From: an uncultured Paraprevotella sp.
GTDB lineage: Bacteria; Bacteroidota; Bacteroidia; Bacteroidales; Bacteroidaceae
Direction of reading: 5' to 3'
Length of the DNA: 64,000 bases
Assembly (NCBI GenBank): GCA_947177395.1
Contig: CAMWUI010000007.1
Location: 1-64,000, forward strand
Shown here: piece by piece, positions 34,985 through 44,387 of the stretch
Layout of the letters: the number at the start of each line of letters is the position of its first letter
How positions within the stretch are numbered: position 1 is the stretch's first letter
Position numbers and translations under genes: made by a program
The notes under the pieces: model-generated
Database searches by the model: none
Told to the model about the DNA's origin: nothing
The model's input: only the letters and a program-made list of their open reading frames with translations

Positions 34985-35500
34985 ATGGAAAAGGTAAAGG
35001 TTCGCATACCCGAGAGTGAAGTGATTGCTGCCGCAGGGCTGGGGATGGACGATTTTCTGCAAGTGTTTGTCGACCACATCCGTGATGCGGTGGGAGGAGA
35101 ACTGAACGGCGAGACGATGTCCCGCCTGAACGGGGAACAGATTTCGCTGCTGGCGTATGTGATGTTCCGCGAGGAAGTGATGGACGGAGGTTTCGTGCAA
35201 CTGATACATAACGGATACGGGCCGTTTATTTTCGACAATCCTTTTGCCAAGGCAATGCGGCTGATGGGGGCGGGAGACTTTTCCAAACTGATTTATAAAG
35301 GCAAGAAACTGTATGACCTCTACAAGGACGAACTGACACGCGAATGTACGGACGAGGAATTTATGGCTCTGTTTGAACAATACGAGAAGTTTGATGACCT
35401 GGATGACGGATTCGTGGTCATGGAGGAGGAAGTGACGGAGGCATTGGCGCGCTATGTGGACGAGCATATAGAATTGTTTGCCGAGATTGTGAAGGAATAG
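34985..35500 (+). CDS. DMP19 (DUF4375) family protein
   Basis: The 171-residue acidic protein fits the DMP19 family, whose Neisseria member was described as a DNA mimic that blocks a transcription factor. The conserved block EQISLLAYVMFREEVMDGGFVQLIHNGYG and the PFAKAMRLMGAGDFSKLIYKGKKLYD segment are both present, and the C-terminal third is rich in Asp and Glu (YEKFDDLDDGFVVMEEEVTEAL). No signal peptide. Whether the mimic role applies here is unknown. It starts an operon with smpB (3-base gap) and metH. Confidence 0.82.
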   Translation: MEKVKVRIPESEVIAAAGLGMDDFLQVFVDHIRDAVGGELNGETMSRLNGEQISLLAYVMFREEVMDGGFVQLIHNGYGPFIFDNPFAKAMRLMGAGDFSKLIYKGKKLYDLYKDELTRECTDEEFMALFEQYEKFDDLDDGFVVMEEEVTEALARYVDEHIELFAEIVKE

Positions 35501-35503
35501 ATT

Positions 35504-35974
35504 ATGGCAGAAAAGAAAGTAAAGGTAAAGACCGTCAATATAAAGAACAAGCGGGCATCGTTTGATTACCTGCTTATGGATAAGTTTACGGCCGGTATTG
35601 TGTTGACCGGTACGGAAATCAAGTCTATCCGTGCGGGAAAGGCAAGTCTCGTGGATACGTTTTGCTTTATCCACAACGGAGAAGTCTGGGTGAAGAACAT
35701 GTATGTGGCCGAGTATTCATACGGTTCGTATAATAACCATGCGGCCCGCAGAGACAGAAAACTGTTGCTCAACCGGAGGGAGATTCAGAAAATGCAGCAG
35801 GCGACCAAGACGCCGGGTTATACGATTGTCCCCACATTGCTGTTTATCGACGAGAACGGCCGGGCTAAACTGGATGTGTATCTCTGCCGGGGTAAGAAGG
35901 AGTATGACAAGCGTGAGACACTGAAGGAAAAACAGGACCGTCGTGAAATGGACCGACAGATAAAGCGTTATTGA
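35504..35974 (+). CDS. smpB: SsrA-binding protein SmpB
   Basis: Partner of tmRNA in rescuing stalled ribosomes. The 156-residue protein has the conserved core [26 protein letters not shown], the R-K-L-L-L segment near the middle, and a basic C-terminal tail ([21 protein letters not shown]) that enters the ribosomal decoding site. The stop overlaps the metH start by one base, so translation is coupled. The tmRNA gene itself is not in the window. Confidence 0.97.
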   Translation: MAEKKVKVKTVNIKNKRASFDYLLMDKFTAGIVLTGTEIKSIRAGKASLVDTFCFIHNGEVWVKNMYVAEYSYGSYNNHAARRDRKLLLNRREIQKMQQATKTPGYTIVPTLLFIDENGRAKLDVYLCRGKKEYDKRETLKEKQDRREMDRQIKRY

Positions 35975-38727
35975 TGGGACAACTGAGGGAAGAAATAAAA
36001 AGACGTATTCTTGTGCTGGACGGCGCGATGGGTACGCTGATTCAGCAATATGGATTAAGCGAGGATGATTTCAGGGGAGAGCGTTTCCGTGACTTGCCGG
36101 GGCAGATGAAAGGCAACAACGATGTATTGTGTCTGACACGGCCCGACATAGTGGGCGACATCCACCGCCGCTATTTGGAGGCGGGGGCGGATATCATTGA
36201 AACCAACACGTTTAGTGCCCAGCGTATTTCCATGGCAGACTATGGCATGGAGGAGTATTGCCGGGATATCAATCTGGCGGCCTGTCGTCTGGCCCGTATG
36301 CAGGCTGACGCCTACAGTACGCCGGAGCATCCCCGTTTTGTGGCCGGTTCGGTGGGACCCACCAATAAAGCCTGTTCGCTCAGTCCGGATGTGGACAATC
36401 CAGCCTTGCGCTCTCTGACGTTCGACGAACTGGCCGCGGCTTATCTCGAACAGATGGAAGCCTTGATAGAAGGCGGGGTGGATGCGTTGTTGATAGAAAC
36501 TGTTTTCGATACGATTAATGCCAAGGCTGCCTTGTATGCCGCGGAGGAAGCCATGCAAAGACAGCGGCGGCGTGTGCCGCTGATGCTGTCCGTCACGGTG
36601 TCCGACAAGGGCGGGCGCACGCTGTCCGGGCAGACGTTGGAGGCGTTTGTGACATCGGTGAGCCATGCGGACCTGTTCAGCATCGGGCTGAATTGTTCGT
36701 TCGGGGCGCGGGATATGAAGCCGGCCCTGCATACGCTGGCCCGCACGGCGCCCTGTTATATATCCGCTTATCCGAATGCGGGACTGCCCAACACTCTGGG
36801 AGCGTATGACCAGACTCCGGAGATGATGGCCGAGGAAATCAAGGAGTTTATCGACGAAGGACTGGTGAATATCGTGGGCGGTTGTTGCGGTACGACGGAT
36901 GCACATATCGCTGCGTACATTCCTTTGGTGAAGGGATCGGTTCCGCATGTTCCGGTGGCTGGGCCGGATTGTCTGTGTCTGAGCGGACTGGAGCGACTGG
37001 AGGTCTCACCGGAAGTGAACTTCGTCAACGTAGGCGAGCGTTGCAATGTGGCCGGGAGCCGCAAGTTTCTGCGTCTCGTCAGGGAAAAGAACTATGAGGA
37101 AGCCCTGAGCATCGCCCGCAGGCAGGTGGAGGACGGGGCTATGGTCATCGATATAAACATGGATGACGGTCTGCTGGACACCCGTGCGGAGATGGTCACG
37201 TTTCTCAACCTGTTAGGTTCGGAACCGGAGATAGCCCGTGTGCCGGTGATGATAGACTCGTCGAAGTGGGACGTCCTTGAGGCCGGTCTGAAGTGCGTGC
37301 AAGGAAAATGCATCGTCAACTCTCTCTCGCTGAAGGAAGGGGAGCTGCTTTTTATAGAACGTGCCCGTGCCGTGAAGCGGCTGGGGGCGGCTCTCATTGT
37401 CATGGCTTTCGACGAGCGTGGACAGGCTGATACGTATGAGCGGAAAGTGGAGGTGTGCAGTCGCGCATACACCTTGCTGACGGAGACGGTCGGATTCAAT
37501 CCGAACGATATCATATTCGATCCCAATATACTGGCCGTGGCCACTGGTATGGAAGAGCACGACAATTATGCTGTGGATTTCATTCGTGCCGCCGGATGGA
37601 TTCGGAAGAATCTGCCGGGAGCGCATGTGAGCGGAGGCGTGAGCAATCTGTCGTTTTCCCTGCGCGGGAACAATTATGTCCGTGAAGCCATGCATGCCGT
37701 CTTTCTCTATCACGCCTGTCGGGAAGGAATGGACATGGGCATTGTCAATCCGGCTTCGGCCGTCATGTACGGAGACATTCCGTCGCATGTGCTGGAGTGT
37801 GTGGAGGACGTGGTGCTCAACCGACGGCCTGATGCCGCCGAGCGTCTGATAGAGATGGCGGACCGGATGAAAGCTGAAGCGGAAGTGGAGAAAGCGGGTG
37901 GCGAATCGGGAGTGAAGACCGGGACGCGGAATGTCCGGCCGGATGTTCCGGTGGCCGAACGTCTGCTGCATGCCTTGGTGAAAGGAGTGACGGATTTTCT
38001 GGAGGCAGACTTGGCCGAGGCCGGCCGGCAGTATGAGCATGCGGTGGATATTATCGAAGGTCCTCTGATGGCCGGAATGAACCGGGTAGGCGAGTTGTTC
38101 GGAGAGGGCAAGATGTTTCTGCCTCAGGTGGTGAAAACAGCCCGCACGATGAAACGTGCTGTGGAAATCCTGCAACCGCGCATCGAGGCCGAGAAACGGC
38201 CGGGAGCCGGGCATACGGGCAAAGTGCTGGTGGCAACGGTGAAAGGGGATGTGCATGACATCGGCAAGAACATCGTATCGGTGGTGATGGCGTGCAACGG
38301 ATATGAGATTGTCGACCTGGGAGTCATGGTGCCGGCCGAGGATATCGTGAGGCGTGCGCTGGAAGAAAAGCCCGATGTGATAGGGCTGAGCGGACTGATA
38401 ACCCCGAGTCTGGAAGAAATGGTGCATGTGGTGTCCGAACTGAAACGTGCCGGAATAACGGTACCCGTACTGATCGGGGGAGCTACCACGAGCCGGTTGC
38501 ATACGGCACTGAAGATAGCGCCGGCATACGGCGGGCCTGTGGCATGGGTGAAGGATGCCTCGCAGAATGCTCCTTTGGCGGCTCGGCTGACTCGTCCGGA
38601 AAGTGCGGAAGCGGCTTTTGCCGCTTTGCGCAGGGAACAGTCTGAAACGGTCGCCCGGAGTGGCGTATCCGACGAAGAACTGCTTTCCATCGAAGAGGCC
38701 CGCCAGCGGCGGTTGAATCTCTTTTGA
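35974..38727 (+). CDS. metH: Cobalamin-dependent methionine synthase without activation domain
   Basis: Transfers a methyl group from methyltetrahydrofolate via cobalamin to homocysteine. The 917-residue protein has a homocysteine-binding domain (about 1-325, Zn ligands in GLNCSFG and GGCCGTTD), a pterin-binding domain (about 350-620), a B12 cap (about 650-740) and a B12 domain with DVHDIGKN (cobalt ligand His761). The protein ends about 150 residues later, lacking the ~330-residue C-terminal SAM activation domain of the 1227-residue E. coli enzyme. This shorter form is, as I recall, common in Bacteroides. ATG at 35974 overlaps the smpB stop; an in-frame TTG one codon earlier is less likely. 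Confidence 0.95.
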   Translation: MGQLREEIKRRILVLDGAMGTLIQQYGLSEDDFRGERFRDLPGQMKGNNDVLCLTRPDIVGDIHRRYLEAGADIIETNTFSAQRISMADYGMEEYCRDINLAACRLARMQADAYSTPEHPRFVAGSVGPTNKACSLSPDVDNPALRSLTFDELAAAYLEQMEALIEGGVDALLIETVFDTINAKAALYAAEEAMQRQRRRVPLMLSVTVSDKGGRTLSGQTLEAFVTSVSHADLFSIGLNCSFGARDMKPALHTLARTAPCYISAYPNAGLPNTLGAYDQTPEMMAEEIKEFIDEGLVNIVGGCCGTTDAHIAAYIPLVKGSVPHVPVAGPDCLCLSGLERLEVSPEVNFVNVGERCNVAGSRKFLRLVREKNYEEALSIARRQVEDGAMVIDINMDDGLLDTRAEMVTFLNLLGSEPEIARVPVMIDSSKWDVLEAGLKCVQGKCIVNSLSLKEGELLFIERARAVKRLGAALIVMAFDERGQADTYERKVEVCSRAYTLLTETVGFNPNDIIFDPNILAVATGMEEHDNYAVDFIRAAGWIRKNLPGAHVSGGVSNLSFSLRGNNYVREAMHAVFLYHACREGMDMGIVNPASAVMYGDIPSHVLECVEDVVLNRRPDAAERLIEMADRMKAEAEVEKAGGESGVKTGTRNVRPDVPVAERLLHALVKGVTDFLEADLAEAGRQYEHAVDIIEGPLMAGMNRVGELFGEGKMFLPQVVKTARTMKRAVEILQPRIEAEKRPGAGHTGKVLVATVKGDVHDIGKNIVSVVMACNGYEIVDLGVMVPAEDIVRRALEEKPDVIGLSGLITPSLEEMVHVVSELKRAGITVPVLIGGATTSRLHTALKIAPAYGGPVAWVKDASQNAPLAARLTRPESAEAAFAALRREQSETVARSGVSDEELLSIEEARQRRLNLF

Positions 38728-38791
38728 CAGGAATAAAGTAAGACTGATATAAACACAAAATAAATTAAGAAACCAACTAAATTTGTTGCAC

Positions 38792-41700
38792 ATGAAAAAC
38801 GTATGCTTGTTTTTATTGCTGTGGATGACCGGTTCTGTCTCTCAGGCCGCCCCGGTCCATCTGAAAAAGGCCAGGCAGATAGCCGGCAGTTATATGAAAC
38901 GGACTCTGCAAATGCGCAATCTCTCCGTGTCCCGCCCGCTGACGGAGGGGGTGGATGAAACGGAAGTGTTCGAACCGTTGTATGTTTTCAACCGAGGTCA
39001 GAATGAAGGCTTTGTAATCGTATCGGGAGATGATTGTCTGCCGGAAGTGCTTGGCTATACGGATTCCGGAGATTTCGTGAAAGAGGAAATGCCGCCCGCC
39101 TTGCTTGATATGCTGGAGGCATACAAGGCTACCGTCAATTGTTTGCGCGAGAGCGGCAGGACGTTGCCGCCGGCTTCTCCGCGTGTTGTGGAAGGACGGA
39201 CGGACATTGCTCCGCTGATTCGGACACACTGGCATCAGAGCGAGCCTTATAACAATCTGTGTCCCATGCTGGCGAATGGAAACGGCCGCTCCATCACGGG
39301 ATGCACCGCTACGGCCGCTTCGCAGATTATTTATTATTGGCACAAAGATTGTAATGACCGTTCGCTGTATGCCACTCCTACCTATTCATACGGTGACGCT
39401 CCCGTGACGGAATCCGTTCCGGGAGGAACGCCCTTGAAATGGGATCTGATGCAGTTGTCATACGGTTCTTCCTATCCGGCCGAGATGGGGAATGCCGTGG
39501 CCATGCTGATGCTTATCACTGGCACGACGCTTTGGCAGACCTATGGCAGCTCGACCTCCGGGGAGTTGCAGAAACTGCCGAATGTGTTCAGCAGCCAGTA
39601 CGGACTTAATGCGGCACATGTGGTCAAGAGCGGCTACTCCACATCGTCCTGGGAAAAGATGATATACGACGATCTGGCAGAGGGGCACCCGATAGAGTAT
39701 GCCGGTAGCCATCCGACGAACGGAGGGCATGCCATCGTGCTGGACGGTTACAAGGCTTCGAACAACATGTTTCATTTCAACTTCGGATGGGGAGGCCAGG
39801 GAGACGGCTATTATACACTGGATGATGCGGATGGTGTCGGCGGTTTCAGCCAATATCAGCACATGGTGTACAAGATTACCCCGAAAAAGCTGAATCTTTC
39901 TGCAAAGATTATCACGGAGCGGCTGGTGAGAAGCACGACCAACACCATTCGTGTGCAGTTTACCAACAACAGCACGCTACCGTATTCCGGCGTGTATCTG
40001 TTCTGCCTGACGGGGAACAACAAACCTTCGGCCATCAGCAAGGCCACCCGTTCCAATGTGAAAACGGTGGTTCCGACCGGACAGACGGTGAACGTGGATT
40101 TTGAATACAATCCCACTTCGGCCCTGGATTATACCATTTATGTCGTGGACAAGAATAATACGGTATTGGCCCAGAAGACTCTGGCTTCCGACGTAAGCGT
40201 GCCCGACCTGACGTTGCAGGCGTTCGGGGTGAATACCAACGGAGAGACCACCGTCGAGACGATAAAGGAAAACGGCAAAGAGGTACAGAAAGAGTTCAGC
40301 ATCGTGCAAAATACGGATGCCCAGGTGAAGGCTTTGTTGTACAACGGGAAAAAAGGTTCGTATTGCGAACCGGGAGTGCGCTGTTTTCTGTATGCCTATA
40401 ACGCGGAGACAGGCGGTTTTGATCAACTGAAATCCTCAACTCACAAGGCTACGGGATTCGGTACGGATGATGCCCAGGCGATAACTTATTCGTTCACCCG
40501 CCTGGATGAAAGCAAGCTTTACAAGGCATCTCTGTCGGATATCATCACCAATAACCTTGATTATACCATCGACTGTTCGAAGGCTGATACGGTGGTTTAT
40601 TTTCGGGTGACGGCTTCCACGCTGGCAGTCGCTTCGTCGGAGAATGGAGAAATGAAGCTGGAAGGCAAGTGGAATGCGGATGCTTTCGCCAAATTGTCTT
40701 CGGACGTTTCGGTATGCCGTTATGACCTGACCGGAGTGGAAGGATTGAACGAACAGCCTCTGGCCGCCAACAAAAATGCGTTGTTCTATGTGTCGGACGA
40801 GGCGAAAGTGGAGGGGAACAATATCATACGTTCCGGCGTGTGCGACAATCTGCTTCTGGAGACGGGGTATGATTTTCAGCCGAGAGAGGATTTCAAGGCC
40901 GTCAGAGCTACCTATATCCACAACCGTCCGGCAGCGCAGTGGAACACACTGGTGCTTCCGTTTGACTGCGAAGTGCCCGATGGCATCATGGCACGCCGTG
41001 TGAAAAAGTTATTCCTGTCGTATATCTATGAGTGCGACAGCGTGAACCTGTCTTTGAAGAGCGGTACACCTTATTTATATGTGGCCGGGGCTCCCTGTCA
41101 CGACCGCTTTGCGGCTTCGGACGTGACGGTCAGTGTCAATGTTCCGAGTGAATCCACAGATTCCGTGCGGGGTACGTTTGTCAATCTGCCGGCGGTGAAG
41201 GGCATGTATGTGCTGTCGGACGGCACGGGACAGTCTTTCAACGCGGTGTCGGACGGCACGACCGTTGCTGCATTCACGGCTTATCTGCAATATGGAAAGG
41301 CCGTCGGGGTTACGAGTTACATTTACAAATCGAAAGACCAGTTGACAATAGCTATCGCCCAGAAACTGACGGAGGCCTATGAACTGTTGGAAAAGAACGG
41401 GCCGTTGGCATCAGCGGAGGCAACCGAAGTCTTCAAGGCGGCCATCGCCGTGGCGGAAGAGGCGCTTCACAGTCAGCCGGAATACGCGGACATGCGTGCC
41501 GCCCAGCGTGAACTGACCGATGCTATGGAGGTGTATTCTCTGGCATACATTCCGGAAGAGGGTGGTGAGCGCAATATGACTGCTTTCCTGACGAACCCGT
41601 CGTTCGAGGCCGGCAATCTGAACGGGTGGGAGGTTGTTTCCGGAACAGCCGGAAAGCCGACCGTAAGCCGTACGACTTCCTCTCTGGCCAATTACATGAG

Positions 41701-42238
41701 CGGGGCGGACGGTACGTATGTATTGTATGCACCTATGAGCGGCGGCAGCAGTGCGGAAGTCCGCCAGACGGTAGAGGGACTGGAGAACGGCACCTACAAG
41801 GTGATGGCTCTGGTGGCTTCGGACACGGGCAACCGGGTAGAACTCTTTGCCAACGCATGTAGCGCACAGGCGGAGATTGATGACTTCGGACCGATGTACC
41901 TGCACGAAGTGACGGTAGAGTCCATTCCGGTGACGGACGGGACATTGACCTTCGGCGTACGTTGTGAAGGAGGCTGGTACAAGGCCGACCATTTCCGTCT
42001 TTATCGCCAGGATGCACAGGCGACGGCGGTCGGTCGGGTGACGGAAACGCCGGACGAATTATACGTGCAGGCTGGTAGCGGTTGCATACGGCTTACCTCC
42101 GCGCATGCCCGGAAGGTGACTGTCTGCGACTTGTCCGGTCGGATCGTTGCGGTTCGTACCGTGAAGGGGACGCAGACGATAGGCGGGCTTCCGGCCGGAA
42201 CTTACATTGTGAACCGTCATAAGGTGATGGTTTTTTAG
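38792..42238 (+). CDS. Secreted C10 family cysteine protease (streptopain-like) with extra C-terminal modules
   Basis: Exported protease related to SpeB and interpain. The 1148-residue protein has a signal peptide (MKNVCLFLLLWMTGSVSQAA), a Spi-type propeptide (about 20-130) and the C10 catalytic domain (about 140-365): nucleophile Cys171 in ITGCTATAASQ, His313 in GGHAIVLDGY, and Trp333 in FNFGWGGQGDGYY. The rest comprises CARDB-like beta domains, the LPF-type module (WNTLVLPFDCEVPDG, about 715), a helical stretch, a carbohydrate-binding-like beta domain (LTNPSFEAGNLNGWEV, about 930) and a C-terminal DLSGRIVAV...LPAGTYIVNRHK type IX-like segment. The start at 38792 is chosen over an upstream TTG. 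Confidence 0.9.
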   Translation: MKNVCLFLLLWMTGSVSQAAPVHLKKARQIAGSYMKRTLQMRNLSVSRPLTEGVDETEVFEPLYVFNRGQNEGFVIVSGDDCLPEVLGYTDSGDFVKEEMPPALLDMLEAYKATVNCLRESGRTLPPASPRVVEGRTDIAPLIRTHWHQSEPYNNLCPMLANGNGRSITGCTATAASQIIYYWHKDCNDRSLYATPTYSYGDAPVTESVPGGTPLKWDLMQLSYGSSYPAEMGNAVAMLMLITGTTLWQTYGSSTSGELQKLPNVFSSQYGLNAAHVVKSGYSTSSWEKMIYDDLAEGHPIEYAGSHPTNGGHAIVLDGYKASNNMFHFNFGWGGQGDGYYTLDDADGVGGFSQYQHMVYKITPKKLNLSAKIITERLVRSTTNTIRVQFTNNSTLPYSGVYLFCLTGNNKPSAISKATRSNVKTVVPTGQTVNVDFEYNPTSALDYTIYVVDKNNTVLAQKTLASDVSVPDLTLQAFGVNTNGETTVETIKENGKEVQKEFSIVQNTDAQVKALLYNGKKGSYCEPGVRCFLYAYNAETGGFDQLKSSTHKATGFGTDDAQAITYSFTRLDESKLYKASLSDIITNNLDYTIDCSKADTVVYFRVTASTLAVASSENGEMKLEGKWNADAFAKLSSDVSVCRYDLTGVEGLNEQPLAANKNALFYVSDEAKVEGNNIIRSGVCDNLLLETGYDFQPREDFKAVRATYIHNRPAAQWNTLVLPFDCEVPDGIMARRVKKLFLSYIYECDSVNLSLKSGTPYLYVAGAPCHDRFAASDVTVSVNVPSESTDSVRGTFVNLPAVKGMYVLSDGTGQSFNAVSDGTTVAAFTAYLQYGKAVGVTSYIYKSKDQLTIAIAQKLTEAYELLEKNGPLASAEATEVFKAAIAVAEEALHSQPEYADMRAAQRELTDAMEVYSLAYIPEEGGERNMTAFLTNPSFEAGNLNGWEVVSGTAGKPTVSRTTSSLANYMSGADGTYVLYAPMSGGSSAEVRQTVEGLENGTYKVMALVASDTGNRVELFANACSAQAEIDDFGPMYLHEVTVESIPVTDGTLTFGVRCEGGWYKADHFRLYRQDAQATAVGRVTETPDELYVQAGSGCIRLTSAHARKVTVCDLSGRIVAVRTVKGTQTIGGLPAGTYIVNRHKVMVF

Positions 42239-42264
42239 CAACAAAGATTTTGCGGAGTTATAAT

Positions 42265-42304
42265 CAGTCTCCGGAGGGCGTTTCATCTTGCTCTCCGGAG
42301 ACTG
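42265..42304 (+). terminator. Hairpin after the C10 protease gene, probable terminator
   Basis: CAGTCTCCGGAG (42265-42276) pairs perfectly with CTCCGGAGACTG (42293-42304). Only TTATAT follows, so termination may be inefficient. Confidence 0.6.
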
Positions 42305-42386
42305 TTATATAGTGGCCGAAGAGGGAAAACACGGAAGCACACGGGCTTTTAAGGGCGGAAACCTGTTCCGTCTCGTTTTTTTGTTC

Positions 42387-42394
42387 TACTTTTG
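42387..42394 (+). promoter_or_regulatory. Probable -7 box of the ABC-F gene
   Basis: TACTTTTG matches TAnnTTTG, 20 bases before the TTG start at 42414. The -33 region is not clear. Confidence 0.55.
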
Positions 42395-42413
42395 CATGTA
42401 AAACGAAAAGACA

Positions 42414-44357
42414 TTGATTTCGATAGACCATTTACAAGTAGAATTTGCCGCGACACCGCTGTTCAGCGATGTGTCGTTCGTGATTAACGGCAAGGACCGC
42501 ATCGCGCTTGTAGGAAAGAACGGGGCGGGGAAGTCCACGATGCTGAAAATAATAGCCGGTCTGCAACAGCCGACATCGGGAACCGTAGCCGTTTCGGGAG
42601 ATACGACCATTGGTTATCTGCCGCAGGTGATGGTGCTGAGCGACGGACATACCGTGATGGAGGAGGCGGAACAGGCTTTCGCCCATATCAGCGAGATGCA
42701 GGCGAGGATAGAACGGATGAATGACGAACTGTCGGAGCGGACGGACTATGACAGCGAAGAGTACATGCAGCTTGTGGAAAAGTTTACGCATGAGAGTGAA
42801 CGTTTCCAGATGATGGGAGGCATGAATTACCATGCGGAGATAGAACGCACGCTGATGGGTCTGGGATTTGTGCGGGAAGACTTCGGACGTCCTACCCGTG
42901 AATTCAGCGGAGGCTGGCGCATGCGTATCGAGCTGGCCAAACTGTTGTTGCGCCGGCCGGACGTGCTGTTGCTCGACGAACCGACCAACCATCTGGACAT
43001 AGAGAGTATACAATGGCTCGAGACGTTTCTTGCCACGAAAGCGAACGCCGTGGTGTTGGTGAGTCACGACCGGGCGTTTATCAATAACGTGACCAACCGT
43101 ACGCTGGAAATCTCCTGCGGACAGGTGTATGACTATAAAGTCAGGTACGACGAATATGTGCAGTTGCGTGCCGAACGCCGCGAACAGCAGCTTCGTGCGT
43201 ATGAGAATCAGCAAAAGGAAATAGCCGATATAAAGGATTTTATCGAACGTTTCCGATACAAACCGACGAAGGCCGTGCAGGTGCAGAGCCGTATCAAGCA
43301 GCTGGAGAAGATTATTCCCATTGAAGTGGACGAAGTGGACAATTCGTCGTTGCGCCTCAAGTTTCCGCCTTCCATGCGGAGCGGGGATTTCCCGTTGATT
43401 TGTGAGGACGTGGGAAAGTCGTACGGGGAGCATGTCGTGTTTCATGATGTGACCCTGACCATCAAACGGGGAGAAAAGGTGGCTTTTGTGGGCAAGAACG
43501 GTGAAGGAAAGTCCACTTTGGTGAAATGTATCATGGATGAGATACCGTATGACGGTGTGCTCCGGATCGGGCATAATGTGCAGATCGGTTATTTCGCACA
43601 GAACCAGGCGCAGCTTCTCGACGGCGAACTGACGGTGTTCGATACGATAGACCGTGTGGCAAAGGGAGATATCCGGCTGAAGATACGCGATATTCTCGGT
43701 GCGTTCATGTTCGGCGGAGAGGCTTCCGACAAGAAAGTGAAGGTCCTTTCCGGGGGTGAGCGCAGTCGTCTGGCCATGATAAAACTGCTGCTGGAACCTG
43801 TGAACTTCCTGATTCTCGATGAGCCGACCAACCATCTCGACATGCGTTCGAAGGATGTGCTGAAAGACGCCATCCGTGATTTCGACGGGACGGTGGTCGT
43901 CGTGAGTCACGACCGTGAGTTCCTGAGCGGACTGGTGACAAAGGTATATGAATTCGGCGGCGGTCAGGTGAAAGAGCATCTGGGCGGCATTTATGATTTC
44001 CTGCAAAAGAAGAGCATCGAGTCCTTGGATGAGCTGCAGAAAACTACGCCGAACCTTTCTTCGGCAGAACCGGTAAGGAACGGTGAGAAGCAGGTGAATC
44101 AGAACCGTCTCACGTATGAACAGCAGAAAGAGCAGCAGAAGAAACTCCGCAGACTGGAGAAGGCCGTGCAGCAATGCGAAGAGCAGATAGGCGAGCTGGA
44201 GGCTGCGGTGAAGATGCTGGAAGACAGGATGGCCACGGCGGAGGGAGCTTCCGATATGACGCTTTACGAGCGTCATGCCGCTTTGAAGAAACAGCTGGAT
44301 GCCGTGGTCGAAGAGTGGGAAAACGCTTCCATTGCCCTGGAAGAGGCACAGGGATAG
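42414..44357 (+). CDS. ABC-F family ATPase (ribosome-associated, Uup/YdiF-like)
   Basis: Soluble twin ABC protein predicted to act on the ribosome (translation factor or antibiotic protection). The 647-residue protein has two ABC domains: Walker A GKNGAGKS (about 34-41) and GKNGEGKS, signature motifs FSGGWRMR and LSGGERSR, and Walker B LLLDEPTNHLD and LILDEPTNHLD. The linker between them (about 240-310, helical, R/K/Q-rich) is the P-site tRNA interaction motif of the ABC-F class. A coiled-coil C-terminus (about 560-645) follows. There are no TM helices. The start is a TTG at 42414 (MISIDHLQVEF); no ATG lies before the first Walker motif, and the -7 box fits. Confidence 0.93.
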   Translation: MISIDHLQVEFAATPLFSDVSFVINGKDRIALVGKNGAGKSTMLKIIAGLQQPTSGTVAVSGDTTIGYLPQVMVLSDGHTVMEEAEQAFAHISEMQARIERMNDELSERTDYDSEEYMQLVEKFTHESERFQMMGGMNYHAEIERTLMGLGFVREDFGRPTREFSGGWRMRIELAKLLLRRPDVLLLDEPTNHLDIESIQWLETFLATKANAVVLVSHDRAFINNVTNRTLEISCGQVYDYKVRYDEYVQLRAERREQQLRAYENQQKEIADIKDFIERFRYKPTKAVQVQSRIKQLEKIIPIEVDEVDNSSLRLKFPPSMRSGDFPLICEDVGKSYGEHVVFHDVTLTIKRGEKVAFVGKNGEGKSTLVKCIMDEIPYDGVLRIGHNVQIGYFAQNQAQLLDGELTVFDTIDRVAKGDIRLKIRDILGAFMFGGEASDKKVKVLSGGERSRLAMIKLLLEPVNFLILDEPTNHLDMRSKDVLKDAIRDFDGTVVVVSHDREFLSGLVTKVYEFGGGQVKEHLGGIYDFLQKKSIESLDELQKTTPNLSSAEPVRNGEKQVNQNRLTYEQQKEQQKKLRRLEKAVQQCEEQIGELEAAVKMLEDRMATAEGASDMTLYERHAALKKQLDAVVEEWENASIALEEAQG

Positions 44358-44387
44358 AGCGACAACAAACGGAAATATCTTATTTAA

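Noticed and set aside
38778..38785. TAAATTTG as promoter -7 box of the C10 protease gene
   Set aside because: It is only 7 bases before the ATG, which would give a leaderless mRNA, and no TTG lies at the -33 position. metH read-through is as likely.
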